Shown here: positions 8,152 to 17,688 of the stretch, piece after piece
Numbering within the stretch: the stretch's first letter is position 1
Layout of the letters: each line of letters starts with the position of its first letter
Source: Gordonia crocea
Lineage (GTDB): Bacteria; Actinomycetota; Actinomycetes; Mycobacteriales; Mycobacteriaceae
DNA length: 64,000 nt
Assembly (NCBI RefSeq): GCF_009932435.1
Contig: NZ_BJOU01000002.1
Span: forward strand, 260,193-324,192
Reading direction: 5' to 3'
Position numbers and translations under genes: made by a program
The notes under the pieces: model-generated
Database searches by the model: none
What the model was told of the DNA's origin: nothing
The model's input: only the letters and a program-made list of their open reading frames with translations

Positions 8152-9477
8152 GTGCCCCCGGGGAGAGGCGACGGCGGCGGACTGCTGGCCGACTCGTCGG
8201 CCCTGGTCCTAGCGGCCGCAGTCAACGGTGCTGTCGGTGTCGTCTTCTGGGTGGTGGCGGCGCAGCTGCTTAATGTCGCCGACATCGGGCGGGCGACGAC
8301 GGTGCTGATCGCGGCCACCACTCTCGGGACGTTGTCGAATCTGAGCTTGGGCCTGCTGTTTGAGCGCCACTTGGCCACTGCCGGGCGCTGGGGGCGTGCG
8401 GCGATCCTGCGTGGGCAGGCGATAGCCGCAACGCTGGCGGTCCTGTTAGCCGGTGCGTATACCTTCATCGCGCCTGACCTGCTCCTGCCGACGCCGGCAA
8501 CAGGTCTCGGTTTCCTTGTTGTCACTGCGATCCTGGGCGCATTCGCCCTGCAGGACTCGGTGTTGATTGGGTTGCTCCGCGCTCGCTGGACGGCGCTGAA
8601 GAACATCATCCATGCGGTGGCCAAGTTGGTTCTACTCGTCGTCCTCGCGCCGCTGATCGACGGGGCGACGGTTGTAGTCGTTGCTTGGGTAGCGCCAGCG
8701 GCCGTTGCGGTAGCGGCGATACTCGTGGCGGTGGCGGTGCGCCATCGGACGCTGGTTCCGTTGACTGCCGTGCACGGCAATTCGGTTCGGCCGCAGCGCC
8801 TCGTGTCAGAGTCGATCAGCCTGCTCGGCATCGTCGCGGCGAGTGCGGTACTCCCACTGGCGATCCCGTTGGTTGTGCTCCAGCGTCAGGGATTGGTTTC
8901 AGCAGGCCACTTCGGGGTGGCCTGGACGTTGGTGACCGCAGCGGTACTGGTGGTCACGATGGTCGGGGCGCCGTTCGTTGCCCGCGTCGCAGCCAACCCC
9001 GAGCTGCTGCCCGGGCTATGGCGGCGCCAACTGATGATCGTGACCGGGGTATCAGTCATCGTGGCGACCGTGGTGGGAATCGGTGCGCCGGTGATCTTGT
9101 CGGGCTTGGGCGGCGAGTATTCGAGGAGTACCCGCCTCATGCTGATCCTGGTGGCCGTGTCGCTGCTCGCGGCGGTACCCGAACGGATCTTCGTGGCGAT
9201 CGCCCGGGTCCGCCGACGGTTGGGGTATGCCGTTGCCGTTCAGGTCGGTATTTCGACCGGAGTCATCGTCATCAGTTGGCTCGGTTTGCCGCATTACGGC
9301 CTGCCGGCAGTCGGCTTCGGATTGCTCATCTGTGAATCCTTAGCAGCCTGCATCGTCGCGGTCCCGTTGTGGCGGCAGGTGCGGGCCGCCGAGTCAGCGT
9401 CGAAGGATCCGGGAACTACGCGGCGCCGCGTCGCGACCACTGCTGCGACCCCACCACAATTGGGTGTAGCAGAATGA
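8152..9477 (+). CDS. Polytopic flippase-like membrane protein (MATE/MOP-type)
   Basis: 441 residues with 10-14 predicted membrane segments, resembling polysaccharide/lipid-linked oligosaccharide exporters and lipid II flippase-like MOP proteins. Paralogous to the truncated gene at 1-777. GTG start four bases after the ACP. It probably moves a lipid-linked or glycosylated intermediate across the cytoplasmic membrane. Two paralogues in one locus suggest two lipid-linked substrates or a heteromer. Confidence 0.78.
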   Translation: MPPGRGDGGGLLADSSALVLAAAVNGAVGVVFWVVAAQLLNVADIGRATTVLIAATTLGTLSNLSLGLLFERHLATAGRWGRAAILRGQAIAATLAVLLAGAYTFIAPDLLLPTPATGLGFLVVTAILGAFALQDSVLIGLLRARWTALKNIIHAVAKLVLLVVLAPLIDGATVVVVAWVAPAAVAVAAILVAVAVRHRTLVPLTAVHGNSVRPQRLVSESISLLGIVAASAVLPLAIPLVVLQRQGLVSAGHFGVAWTLVTAAVLVVTMVGAPFVARVAANPELLPGLWRRQLMIVTGVSVIVATVVGIGAPVILSGLGGEYSRSTRLMLILVAVSLLAAVPERIFVAIARVRRRLGYAVAVQVGISTGVIVISWLGLPHYGLPAVGFGLLICESLAACIVAVPLWRQVRAAESASKDPGTTRRRVATTAATPPQLGVAE

Positions 9478-9518
9478 GTCGGTGTAGGTGCTGGGCGAGG
9501 CCCGATAGAGGTGCGTGA

Positions 9519-11072
9519 ATGACTGGTGCTGAAGGCCACGATGACCAGGTGGTCGAGCTCCCGACCTTGATCGATCGCCTGGTCCACAACGCCTCCTCTC
9601 GCCCTGATCAAGTGGCGCTCATCGATGCACGTTCGAGTGTGACCTACCGCGAGCTGTGGCGGCGGGCTCAGGGGGCGGCGCGGGTGCTGTCTTCGGCGGG
9701 CGTGGGTGCCGGCGATCGCGTGCTCCACATCGGCAGAGACGAGACAACCGTCTATGAACTCTTGTACGGGGTAGCCCTGCTAGGCGCGGTCCTCGTTCCG
9801 GTGAACTGGCGGCTCAGCGAGCCCGAGGTCGACTACATCATCGACCACTCGCAGGCGAAGCTGCTGGTCAGTGCCGAGGCTAGGCCCGGGGTATCCGGCG
9901 CGGCAATAACGATGACATGCGATGACTTTTCCGCTCGCGTCGCGGGGGCGGGCAGCGCAGACTGGACGGCCTTTCCCGCAACCGCCGACACGCCGGTCGT
10001 GCAGATGTACACCAGCGGGACTACCGGCTTCCCCAAGGGAGTGGTCCTGGCCCATCGCAGCTTCTTCGCGGTCCGGGACCTGCTCGACAGGTCCGGGCTG
10101 GACTGGATCGACTGGCGCGACGGGGATCGCAGCCTCATCGCCTTGGGGTCCTTTCATATCGGCGGCATGTGGTGGGCAGCCCAAGGACTCAACGCCGGAA
10201 TCACCAACATCATCCTCCCCGCCTTCACCCCGGACGCGGCCTTGAGCGCTATTCGTCGACAGCGGGTCAGCACCACCTGCATGGCACCGGCGATGATTCT
10301 CATGCTGCTCGCCGAGCCTGGAGTCGTGCCCGCCGATTTCGCCTCGCTGCGCAAAGTTGTCTATGGGGGTGCGCCGATCGGAGCAGAACTACTCGAGCGG
10401 GCCCTCGCCACGATGGGCTGCGACTTCGGTCAGATCTACGGGTTGACCGAGACCGGCAACACGGCCGTGTGCCTGCCGCCAGCGGCGCACCGCCGCCCCG
10501 GCGCGCCACTGGCAGCAGCTGGGTACCCCTACCCGGGGATAGAACTGCAGGTCCGCGACAGCCGAGGAAATGTTGTGTCCGGTGGTGAGTCGGGGGAGGT
10601 GTTCGTGCGGACTCCGGCACGAATGGTCGAGTACTTCCGAAATCCTGAGGCGACCGCGCAGACACTTGTTGACGGATGGGTTCGGACCGGCGACGCGGGC
10701 TATCTCGATGATGACGGACTGCTCTACCTGCACGACCGAGTGAAAGACCTCATCATCGTCGCCGGCGAGAACGTCTATCCCGCGGAAGTGGAGAAGGTGA
10801 TCAACACCCATCCTGCGGTGAGCGATTCGGCGGTCGTCGGCGTCCCAGATCAAGGTGTTGGTGAGAGCGTCCACGCAGTTGTGGTCGCAACGGAGGGCGC
10901 CGACCTCACTGCGCGAGATTTGATGCGGTTCCTCGCCACCCGGCTAGCCGGGTTCAAGCTGCCGGCAACGGTCGAGTTCACGTCGGAGATCCCGCGGAAC
11001 CCGGCCGGAAAGACTCTGCGCCGGGTTGTACGGGAACGCTACTGGGTCGGGCGGGACCGAAATATCAACTGA
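9519..11072 (+). CDS. FadD10/ScoC-like acyl-AMP ligase 1
   Basis: 517 residues of the ANL superfamily. AMP-binding P-loop TSGTTGFPKG from residue 165, YGLTETGN, WVRTGDAGYLDDDG, and the catalytic Lys498 in RNPAGKTLRR. The C-terminus ends YWVGRDRNIN, almost the same as the second ligase at 19464-21008 (HWVGRDRLVN). In isonitrile lipopeptide operons this class activates a fatty acid and loads it on the stand-alone ACP (ScoC/Rv0099 to ScoB/Rv0100). ATG 9519 follows an AGAGG ribosome site. Followed directly by a second carrier gene, so loading of that carrier is plausible. Confidence 0.88.
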   Translation: MTGAEGHDDQVVELPTLIDRLVHNASSRPDQVALIDARSSVTYRELWRRAQGAARVLSSAGVGAGDRVLHIGRDETTVYELLYGVALLGAVLVPVNWRLSEPEVDYIIDHSQAKLLVSAEARPGVSGAAITMTCDDFSARVAGAGSADWTAFPATADTPVVQMYTSGTTGFPKGVVLAHRSFFAVRDLLDRSGLDWIDWRDGDRSLIALGSFHIGGMWWAAQGLNAGITNIILPAFTPDAALSAIRRQRVSTTCMAPAMILMLLAEPGVVPADFASLRKVVYGGAPIGAELLERALATMGCDFGQIYGLTETGNTAVCLPPAAHRRPGAPLAAAGYPYPGIELQVRDSRGNVVSGGESGEVFVRTPARMVEYFRNPEATAQTLVDGWVRTGDAGYLDDDGLLYLHDRVKDLIIVAGENVYPAEVEKVINTHPAVSDSAVVGVPDQGVGESVHAVVVATEGADLTARDLMRFLATRLAGFKLPATVEFTSEIPRNPAGKTLRRVVRERYWVGRDRNIN

Positions 11073-11118
11073 GCACGACGCCCGACCGCCAACGCCTGAG
11101 TAGAGAGGAGTCCCACGG

Positions 11119-11340
11119 ATGCTGACCCGAGCGCAAGTCTTGGCTGATATTGCCGATGCAGTTTTTGCCGAGGTCGACGAACTCTCCCACGACACCGATC
11201 TCGTTGACCTAGGCATGGATTCCATCAAACTTGCTGGGCTGCTGGAGCGGTGGCGCCGGGCCGGGGCACTGGTGCGCTTCGCCGACCTGGCGGAGAACAC
11301 GTCGGTTGGGGCCTGGCTGGATTTTGTGGCGGCCGAATGA
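11119..11340 (+). CDS. Short stand-alone carrier protein
   Basis: 73 residues. Phosphopantetheine site Ser35 in LVDLGMDSIKLAGLLE. It is shorter than the ACP at 7890 and reads more like a peptidyl/aryl carrier domain. A GAGAGGAG ribosome site precedes ATG 11119. It lies between an acyl ligase and the NRPS, the position of Rv0100 between Rv0099 and Rv0101, so it is the best positional match to ScoB. Confidence 0.88.
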   Translation: MLTRAQVLADIADAVFAEVDELSHDTDLVDLGMDSIKLAGLLERWRRAGALVRFADLAENTSVGAWLDFVAAE

Positions 11341-11362
11341 TTGGGCTGCGCGCGAGTGGGCG

Positions 11363-14300
11363 ATGGCAGGCATGACCGACGACCTGGAGTTGACGGCGGC
11401 GCAAGCCGGTGTGGTTGACGCAATGACAATCTGGCCCGGACATCCGATGCACGTCTTGGCCGAGTATGTCGAACTGCGCGGACCGGTCGACCCCGAGCGG
11501 TTGACCGCCGCGATCACCGAGATGATCACCGTGGTGCCGGCGACGCGGGTGCAACTGACCAGGGTGGACGGGGTAGTACGCCAACGGATCCGGCCGCCCG
11601 ACGATGTCGCCGTCGACGTCGTCGATCTGCGTGCCGAACCGGATTCGGCGAGGTGCGCGGGGGCCCTCATCAGCCGCGACGCGCAGACGCCCGTTGACCC
11701 CTTTGCCGGGGTGACCGATCGGCACGTCATCCTGCTCCTCGACGAGGAGGTGACGTGGTGGTATCACCGGGCGCACCACGTCGCGTTGGACGGCTACGGG
11801 TTCGGATTGTGCTTTGCCGAAGTGGCTGATCGGTACCAGACGCCCGGATCAGGGTTCACCGCCGACGAAGCGATGCGCGCCTATCGAGATCTCACTCGGC
11901 GGGAGCGGGAGTATCACCGCAGCGAACAGGCAGCGACCGACCAGCAGTATTGGCAACGGCTGGTCGCTGATACGCCTGCGTCGGCTTTGGCCGCCGCGAC
12001 ATTGCCGACCGCGGGGGTGTCCACCGAGCCGGGTGTTGGCCGCGGCCACGACAAGATTCGTCGGCGCTCGGCGATCCAGGGAGCCAACCGGTTCGGTGGC
12101 ACGCTCCCGTTAGTTGAGGCCATTGTGGCCGCGGTGGCCTTGGTGGTCTCGCGCAACGCCCGGCGCGAGACGGTCATTCTGGGCATACCGATGATGAATA
12201 GGCTCGGGTCTCAAGCTGCCCGAGTGCCCTCGATGCTGGTCAACGTGGCCCCGATTCCGGTACGGGTTGACCCTGCCGCGACAGTTGCCGAGGTGGTTCG
12301 CGCGATCGGCCGCGATATCGCACGGTCTCGGCGCCACGCGCGATACCGCCATGAGTGGTTGCGTCGGGAGTTGGGTCGGGTAGGGGGCGGACGGGCATTG
12401 TTCGGTCCGGTCGTCAACGTAATGGCTTTCGACTACGACTTTGGGATCGCTGGTGTGTCGGCGCGCGCGACCAACGTTGCGGCGGGCCCGGTTGAGGATC
12501 TTGCGCTGCAGGTCTACCTACGAAACGATCGGGTGGAATTGTGTCTGGATGCGAACCCGGACCGGCATCGCGAGCGTGAGGTCGATGGCTACCTGGCGGT
12601 GATCACCGCCACGCTTGAGGCGATGCTGGCCGCGCCGGATGCGCTGGTATCTGAGATTGCGCGTGACTACCGAGAGCTCTCCGCCCCGGTGGATGCTCCG
12701 GCGCCGGACCTATCAACCACACTTGCCAGGTGGCTGCGGGCGGATCCTGACGCGCCAGCCTTACGTACCGGCGGCGCGGTAGTGACTCGGGGGGAACTCG
12801 ATCGCATCGTTGATCATCGTGCCGTAGCCATGAGCGCCGCGGGTGTGCGCGCAGGTGCGGTGGCGCTGGTGCCCACCGACCCGTATCGCGACCTGGTGAA
12901 TGTTCTTGCCGTCCATCGCTTGGGTGGCGGGCATGTGGCCCTGAGTCCGGCCTGGGGCATGGATGAGGATTCCCTGGATCGGCTGGGCGTGTGCGCGGTG
13001 GTGACGGGACAGGACTGCCGGATTAGAGTGCCGGGGTCGGCCACCCATCCACTCCCCGCGGGGGGCTATGCGGTGACCACGTCGGGTTCGACCGGGCGCC
13101 CGAAGATGGTGCGTGTCGGCCCCGAGGCATTGGCCGCCTTCGTGGCAGATATTGTCCCGGCCTACGGTTGGGGCCCCGACGACACTGTCGCTTGGCTGGC
13201 TCCGCTGCATACTGACACCAGCATCGAAGAGATCTTTGGCGCGCTCGGCGCGGGGGCGACGTTGGCCATCCCGGCCGGCTACGGCCCATTTGCTCCAGCC
13301 GACCTCGTCGACCTGGTCATCGACTTGGGTGTCACGGTGCTGGATCTGCCGACGTCGGTCTTCAATGAATTGGTTTTGCACTGCCAAGGACACGGCCTTC
13401 CCGTCGGCCTGAAGCAGGTCGTTATCGGTGGGGAGGTCGCCTCGGCAGCTCACCTTGAAACGTGGCGGGCCGCCGGTGGGCCGCCGGTATGGAATTCTTA
13501 CGGGCCCAGCGAAGCCACTGTGGTGAGCAGCTGCGGGCCGGTTGAAGTGACCGCGAGCGGGGCTGTGGCGCTGGGTGAGTTCCTGCCACATACCGGGGCC
13601 CTGCTGCGTGTTGACGCCGCCGTACCGGGGCACTACTGGTCCGCGAGCCGGGCAGTGGGGGAGCTGCTCCTCTATGGTCCGCCGCTGGCGAACGGATACG
13701 ACGGACAGCCTGAAACCAGCTTTGTCACCATCGTCGGCGATGACGGGAACCAGACGCGAGCCTTTGCAACGGCCGATCTGGTGGCGGTATCGCACGATGC
13801 AAAAACGGTTGAGTTCTTGACTCGCTGTGATGGGGTGGCCAAGGTTGGCGGCCGTCGGGTCGACCTTGCTGCGGTCGAAGAGGTGCTGGCGGCCCAACCG
13901 GGTGTTCGGGTGGCCGCAGTGTCGCCAACAGCTCACGGGGCAATCCAGGCGTTCATCGTGGCAGATGAATCGGCGGCGACGGCCCCAACTGCGGCCGTGC
14001 TGCGGCAGAGTTGCCGGCGAAGTTCCCCGCACCTGCCAGCTCTGGGGCCTATCCATTTCGTGGCGGCACTGCCGCACCGCGCTCTTGCCGTCCAAGCCGC
14101 TTCCGCTATCGGATCGAGTGCCCCCGAAAAAGCGACGGGCGAGCTGGTTCGCGCAGTGGTAACCGAAGTCCTCGGGCATCGACCCGGCGATACCGAGAAT
14201 ATCTTCGACGCGGGGGCGACCAGTATGCAGGCGGTGATACTGGCCAGCCTCCTGGGTCAGCGGACGGGTCAGTCAGTTCGCGCCGACGATGTTCTGACGG

Positions 14301-15457
14301 GGGCGACGATAGTAGCGATTGCCCAGCGGTTGACCGAATCAAAGGCCCGTCCGCTGGCCAAGTCGATGACCGCAGACTTGCGCCGGGGGGAGTCGGCGTT
14401 GAAGTCGTGCGCTGCCCCTCGGTCCTCGCATCAGCCCGCTGTAGTGCTGGCGACCGGTACCACGGGGTTCGTCGGGATGCAGATTCTGCGCGCACTACTC
14501 GCCGAGGAGGGGGTCGGTGTGGTCGCGCCGGTGCGCGCAACCGACAATGATCACGCCGTTGAACGGCTCATTCGCGCCGCCGGTGAAGCGCTGGCACCGG
14601 CCATCGGATCCGCAATCACGCAGGGGCGTCTTCGAGTGGTTGCCACGCCGGCGTCGCAGGAGTCAAGCGCAGTTGTTGACCAGGTGGGTGCCGACCTAAC
14701 CCACATTGTTCATTCGGCCGCTCGGGTCGACGCATTTCTGCCCTATGACGGACTTCGGGGGGACAACGTCGAACCGACGGTTGGCCTGCTGCAGACCGCC
14801 ATGGCAGCGGGGTTGCGGTTCCTCTACGTGTCCACGGCCACCGCGGCGGGTCCGGACGGCGGCCTCGCCGAGCCGACGACGATTCCCACCGGCTACGCGC
14901 AAACCAAGTGCGTCGGTGAACACCTTGTCGCTGTCGCCGCTGCTCGAGGTCTGGACGCGGTCGTGGTGCGGTTGGGACGGGTACTCGCCGATCCGACCGC
15001 TCGGCCCCGGGACGACTTCTTGTGCCGGGTGGCAGCAGCGGCGGCGGCCGTGCGAGCGATTCCCGACGTGGCGCTACGCGAACCGATGTGCTTTGCCGGC
15101 GACGCGGGGCAGCTCATTGCTGAAATCGCGGTGCAAGACCCACCCGGAGACCGGGGACAGGTCGGAATCATCGATGTACGCGGGGGAGAACCGGTCGGCG
15201 TTGCCGATGTGCTGTCCGGATTGGTGCCCCATGCGCGCAGGGTCGAGCTATCGACGTGGCGAGGGTTGGTCAGCGAGGTGGGCGAACTCAATGAGATCGA
15301 CCGCGCCGCCGCGCTGAGATGGTGTGACCTCCTTCTTGGTGGCTTCGCCGATCGTGGGTGGCAGACCAGATATGCGCGGTCGGTAGCGATAGTCGATACC
15401 GACGGCGCCATTGCCGCTTTGTCCACTGACCGCTCAGTCGGAGTCGGCAATGGATGA
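11363..15457 (+). CDS. One-module NRPS, C-A-PCP-reductase (ScoA-like)
   Basis: 1364 residues from ATG 11363; the frame reaches back to 11231 but that part overlaps the carrier gene. Condensation domain (about 1-430) with HHVALDG at 138-144. Adenylation domain (about 440-915) with TSGSTGRPKM, TDTSIEEIF and NSYGPSEAT. PCP with Ser954 in FDAGATSMQ. Thioester reductase (about 1025-1360) with ATGTTGFVG and Y1178-x3-K1182. In ScoA this layout joins isonitrile acyl chains to lysine and releases the product reductively. The residues aligned with selectivity positions 235/236/239 are D, T and E, compatible with lysine. Oddity: the A10 motif GKxD reads AVQA, so the usual catalytic lysine is Val910. Confidence 0.9.
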   Translation: MAGMTDDLELTAAQAGVVDAMTIWPGHPMHVLAEYVELRGPVDPERLTAAITEMITVVPATRVQLTRVDGVVRQRIRPPDDVAVDVVDLRAEPDSARCAGALISRDAQTPVDPFAGVTDRHVILLLDEEVTWWYHRAHHVALDGYGFGLCFAEVADRYQTPGSGFTADEAMRAYRDLTRREREYHRSEQAATDQQYWQRLVADTPASALAAATLPTAGVSTEPGVGRGHDKIRRRSAIQGANRFGGTLPLVEAIVAAVALVVSRNARRETVILGIPMMNRLGSQAARVPSMLVNVAPIPVRVDPAATVAEVVRAIGRDIARSRRHARYRHEWLRRELGRVGGGRALFGPVVNVMAFDYDFGIAGVSARATNVAAGPVEDLALQVYLRNDRVELCLDANPDRHREREVDGYLAVITATLEAMLAAPDALVSEIARDYRELSAPVDAPAPDLSTTLARWLRADPDAPALRTGGAVVTRGELDRIVDHRAVAMSAAGVRAGAVALVPTDPYRDLVNVLAVHRLGGGHVALSPAWGMDEDSLDRLGVCAVVTGQDCRIRVPGSATHPLPAGGYAVTTSGSTGRPKMVRVGPEALAAFVADIVPAYGWGPDDTVAWLAPLHTDTSIEEIFGALGAGATLAIPAGYGPFAPADLVDLVIDLGVTVLDLPTSVFNELVLHCQGHGLPVGLKQVVIGGEVASAAHLETWRAAGGPPVWNSYGPSEATVVSSCGPVEVTASGAVALGEFLPHTGALLRVDAAVPGHYWSASRAVGELLLYGPPLANGYDGQPETSFVTIVGDDGNQTRAFATADLVAVSHDAKTVEFLTRCDGVAKVGGRRVDLAAVEEVLAAQPGVRVAAVSPTAHGAIQAFIVADESAATAPTAAVLRQSCRRSSPHLPALGPIHFVAALPHRALAVQAASAIGSSAPEKATGELVRAVVTEVLGHRPGDTENIFDAGATSMQAVILASLLGQRTGQSVRADDVLTGATIVAIAQRLTESKARPLAKSMTADLRRGESALKSCAAPRSSHQPAVVLATGTTGFVGMQILRALLAEEGVGVVAPVRATDNDHAVERLIRAAGEALAPAIGSAITQGRLRVVATPASQESSAVVDQVGADLTHIVHSAARVDAFLPYDGLRGDNVEPTVGLLQTAMAAGLRFLYVSTATAAGPDGGLAEPTTIPTGYAQTKCVGEHLVAVAAARGLDAVVVRLGRVLADPTARPRDDFLCRVAAAAAAVRAIPDVALREPMCFAGDAGQLIAEIAVQDPPGDRGQVGIIDVRGGEPVGVADVLSGLVPHARRVELSTWRGLVSEVGELNEIDRAAALRWCDLLLGGFADRGWQTRYARSVAIVDTDGAIAALSTDRSVGVGNG

Positions 15458-16433
15458 GATTGACCGTTGTGAGCGGGGCGGCGTCGTCGCGGTGATCGTT
15501 ACCCACAATCGTGTGGGGTTGTTGGCTGAGGCCATCAAGTCGGTGCTCGACCAGACCGTTCGCGTTCGCCGTGTGATTGTGGTCGACAATTGCTCGACCG
15601 ATGAGACCTGGTCCTATCTCAAGGGATCTGCTGACCGGGTTGGCGGGATCCGCACCGCGGCGAACACCGGAGGTGCCGGTGGATTCGCGCGCGGGATTGC
15701 GTGGGCCTGCGAGCTCGGCGCAGAGGCCATTTGGCTGATGGATGATGACGCGGTTGCCCAACCGGATTGCCTCGAGGAGTTGCTCCGGGCACGGGCAGTG
15801 GCGAACGGGGCGCCCTTTGTCGCTCCCCTCGTGCTAGAGCCCGGCGGTGCGTTGGGGCCGCGGAATCGACCCTTCCTGTCGGCCGATTTTCCCCAGGGGG
15901 TGGCGGCGGCGCGCAATGGCCATGGCGCCTGTCTCGCGGCCTCCTTCGTTGGTCCGTTGATCGACGGCGCTGCAGCGCGCGCGACGCATGCGCCGTTGGA
16001 AGACTTCTTCATTTGGCATGACGACACCGAGTACTTGGCGCGGTTGGCGACAGGCGGATCGGGGCGCTATGTTCCCGCTGCGGCGGTAGTCCATCGGCCG
16101 GTAGGTGCGGGGCCCGGCCACTTTCGGGCGGACCGGGCCCGGGGCAGTATCCGAAACCTTGTCTGGTGCGTTCGCGAGGCACATTCGTCGGCGATTGGGG
16201 TGCGGGCCTGGCTGGAGCTGCTGCGCGTAGTTTCGGTGCAGCAAGTGGGCACCGGACAGTCCATACCGACGGCGCTGGGCGCCGTCGTGGCGGGGGTGTG
16301 GGACGGGATCCGCAGTCTGCCTCGGCACCGCACCTTGGCCGAAGTGCTCGCCGAAAGCCGCGAAGGTGACGAGCTGATCCGGCTGGCTGTCGCAGGGAAC
16401 TCCAGCGCTGCGCCCAGCGACTACTGTGAATGA
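15450..16433 (+). CDS. GT2 family glycosyltransferase (GlfT1/rhamnosyltransferase-like)
   Basis: 327 residues. ATG 15450 overlaps the NRPS stop by eight bases. GT-A motifs: VIVTHNR at the N-terminus, VVDNCSTDETW, WLMDDDA with DDD at 98-100, and WHDDTEYLARL near residue 190. This pattern is typical of GlfT1 and rhamnosyltransferase-like GT2 enzymes that act on lipid-linked acceptors. The tight coupling to the NRPS gene suggests the sugar goes on to the NRPS product or its carrier. Confidence 0.85.
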   Translation: MDEIDRCERGGVVAVIVTHNRVGLLAEAIKSVLDQTVRVRRVIVVDNCSTDETWSYLKGSADRVGGIRTAANTGGAGGFARGIAWACELGAEAIWLMDDDAVAQPDCLEELLRARAVANGAPFVAPLVLEPGGALGPRNRPFLSADFPQGVAAARNGHGACLAASFVGPLIDGAAARATHAPLEDFFIWHDDTEYLARLATGGSGRYVPAAAVVHRPVGAGPGHFRADRARGSIRNLVWCVREAHSSAIGVRAWLELLRVVSVQQVGTGQSIPTALGAVVAGVWDGIRSLPRHRTLAEVLAESREGDELIRLAVAGNSSAAPSDYCE

Positions 16434-16472
16434 GACGTTTGTCGGCCGATCGGCCAGAGATGAGGAGTGGTG

Positions 16473-17558
16473 ATGAAGCGATCACAGCGGTGGCGCACGA
16501 CGCTAACCGTCGGGGCGGCGGCAGGAGCTGCTCTCATACTTGGATCGTGCTCGGTCAACACTGCCTACGACTCGGCCAGCTCGACCGCGCAATTGGGGAC
16601 GGGTTACCCGGTTGTGGTGAACAACTGCGGTTTCACCCAAACGTTCACCGAAGCTCCCAAACGAGTGCTGTTGCTGCAGGGTGCCTCGGTTGGCGAAGCT
16701 ACCACGCTGATCGAGTTGGGGGTTGCCGGGTCAGTGCTGGCCAGCGCCCAGCATTACGGCGTATCCGACATCCCAGGGATGGCCGCGAAGGTCGACGCCC
16801 TGCCCAAAGATGGGCTGAAGCTCAATGCCGCGATGGATGTGCCGGCCGAGCAGGTGTTGGCACGCCGACCCGACCTGGTTATCTCAACGTGGTCGGGTGG
16901 GTTTGACCCGAAGTTCGGCTTCGCCAGTCGCCAGACGTTGGAGCAGGCAGGGATCCGAACCCTGGTCAATCCGGTCAACTGTGCCTACGGGAAGGCTGGC
17001 AACGTCACCACTGCCGAGAAGACCGCCTACGAAAACGGATCGGTCGTTTCATCGTTGGAGTTCATCACCCTGATGGGCCGGGTCTACGGCGTCGAAGATC
17101 GTGCCAAGAGCGTCGTCGACGGTCTCCGTGACCGGATACGTACCGTCGGTGTCAAAGTCGTGGGTAAGCCGAAGAAGAAGATGCTCATCGCCTACCCCGA
17201 CATGAGCGTGATGAACTCTAACGGCTTGCCTGCCGTTTTCTCCGGAAACATCTATGACTCGGTGGTGCGCTCCGCGGGCGGTGAGCCGAGCTTCCCCGGC
17301 GGTGGCTCACAATTGACCAGCAACCTCAGTGCTGAGCAGCTGGCGGCCGCCGAAGTCGACGTGCTGGTCATCGGGGCCTGGCGTCCGGGTGAGGACCTGG
17401 CCGCCGAGGCCCGCAAGCTCTTCGCCGCCTACCCGCAATGGTCGGCGTCGAAGACGAAGACTTTTGTCGCGGTGTCCGATGGGCCGTACCTGGGGCCGGC
17501 CAACGCGGCGGCGATCGAGAAGATTGCCAAGGTTGCCCACCCTGATGCCGGTTGGTGA
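16473..17558 (+). CDS. FecB/BtuF-type metallophore-binding lipoprotein
   Basis: 361 residues from ATG 16473, which follows GAGGAG; upstream in-frame GTGs lack a better site. Signal peptide with lipobox LILGSC, lipidated Cys26. The body is a type III periplasmic binding fold: PKRVLLLQGASVGEATTLIELGVAGSV, PAEQVLARRPDLVIST, and LAAAEVDVLVIGAW. Partner of the permease and ATPase at 871-2792, from which it is separated by 13.7 kb of biosynthetic genes in the same orientation. This splits one transporter across both ends of the operon and ties uptake to synthesis. Confidence 0.88.
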   Translation: MKRSQRWRTTLTVGAAAGAALILGSCSVNTAYDSASSTAQLGTGYPVVVNNCGFTQTFTEAPKRVLLLQGASVGEATTLIELGVAGSVLASAQHYGVSDIPGMAAKVDALPKDGLKLNAAMDVPAEQVLARRPDLVISTWSGGFDPKFGFASRQTLEQAGIRTLVNPVNCAYGKAGNVTTAEKTAYENGSVVSSLEFITLMGRVYGVEDRAKSVVDGLRDRIRTVGVKVVGKPKKKMLIAYPDMSVMNSNGLPAVFSGNIYDSVVRSAGGEPSFPGGGSQLTSNLSAEQLAAAEVDVLVIGAWRPGEDLAAEARKLFAAYPQWSASKTKTFVAVSDGPYLGPANAAAIEKIAKVAHPDAGW

Positions 17559-17688
17559 CGCTGGCGCCAATCTAAATAGTCAGGAACCGAGTACCTACTA
17601 GGACCGACCACTCTCTGTAGTGACCCTAATCGGGTCCGTTTCTCACCGACGAAGTCGTCGATAAGGAATCGGCTATCAGGGAGGACCG

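Noticed and set aside
871..17558. Classical siderophore (hydroxamate or catecholate) cluster
   Set aside because: No N-hydroxylase, IucA/C-type synthetase, salicylate or dihydroxybenzoate genes; the ScoE-type set explains the chemistry better.
17597..17622. Possible fifth operator (CTACTAGG...CTGTAG)
   Set aside because: Half sites too far apart and do not match TTCTAC-N5-GTAGAA.
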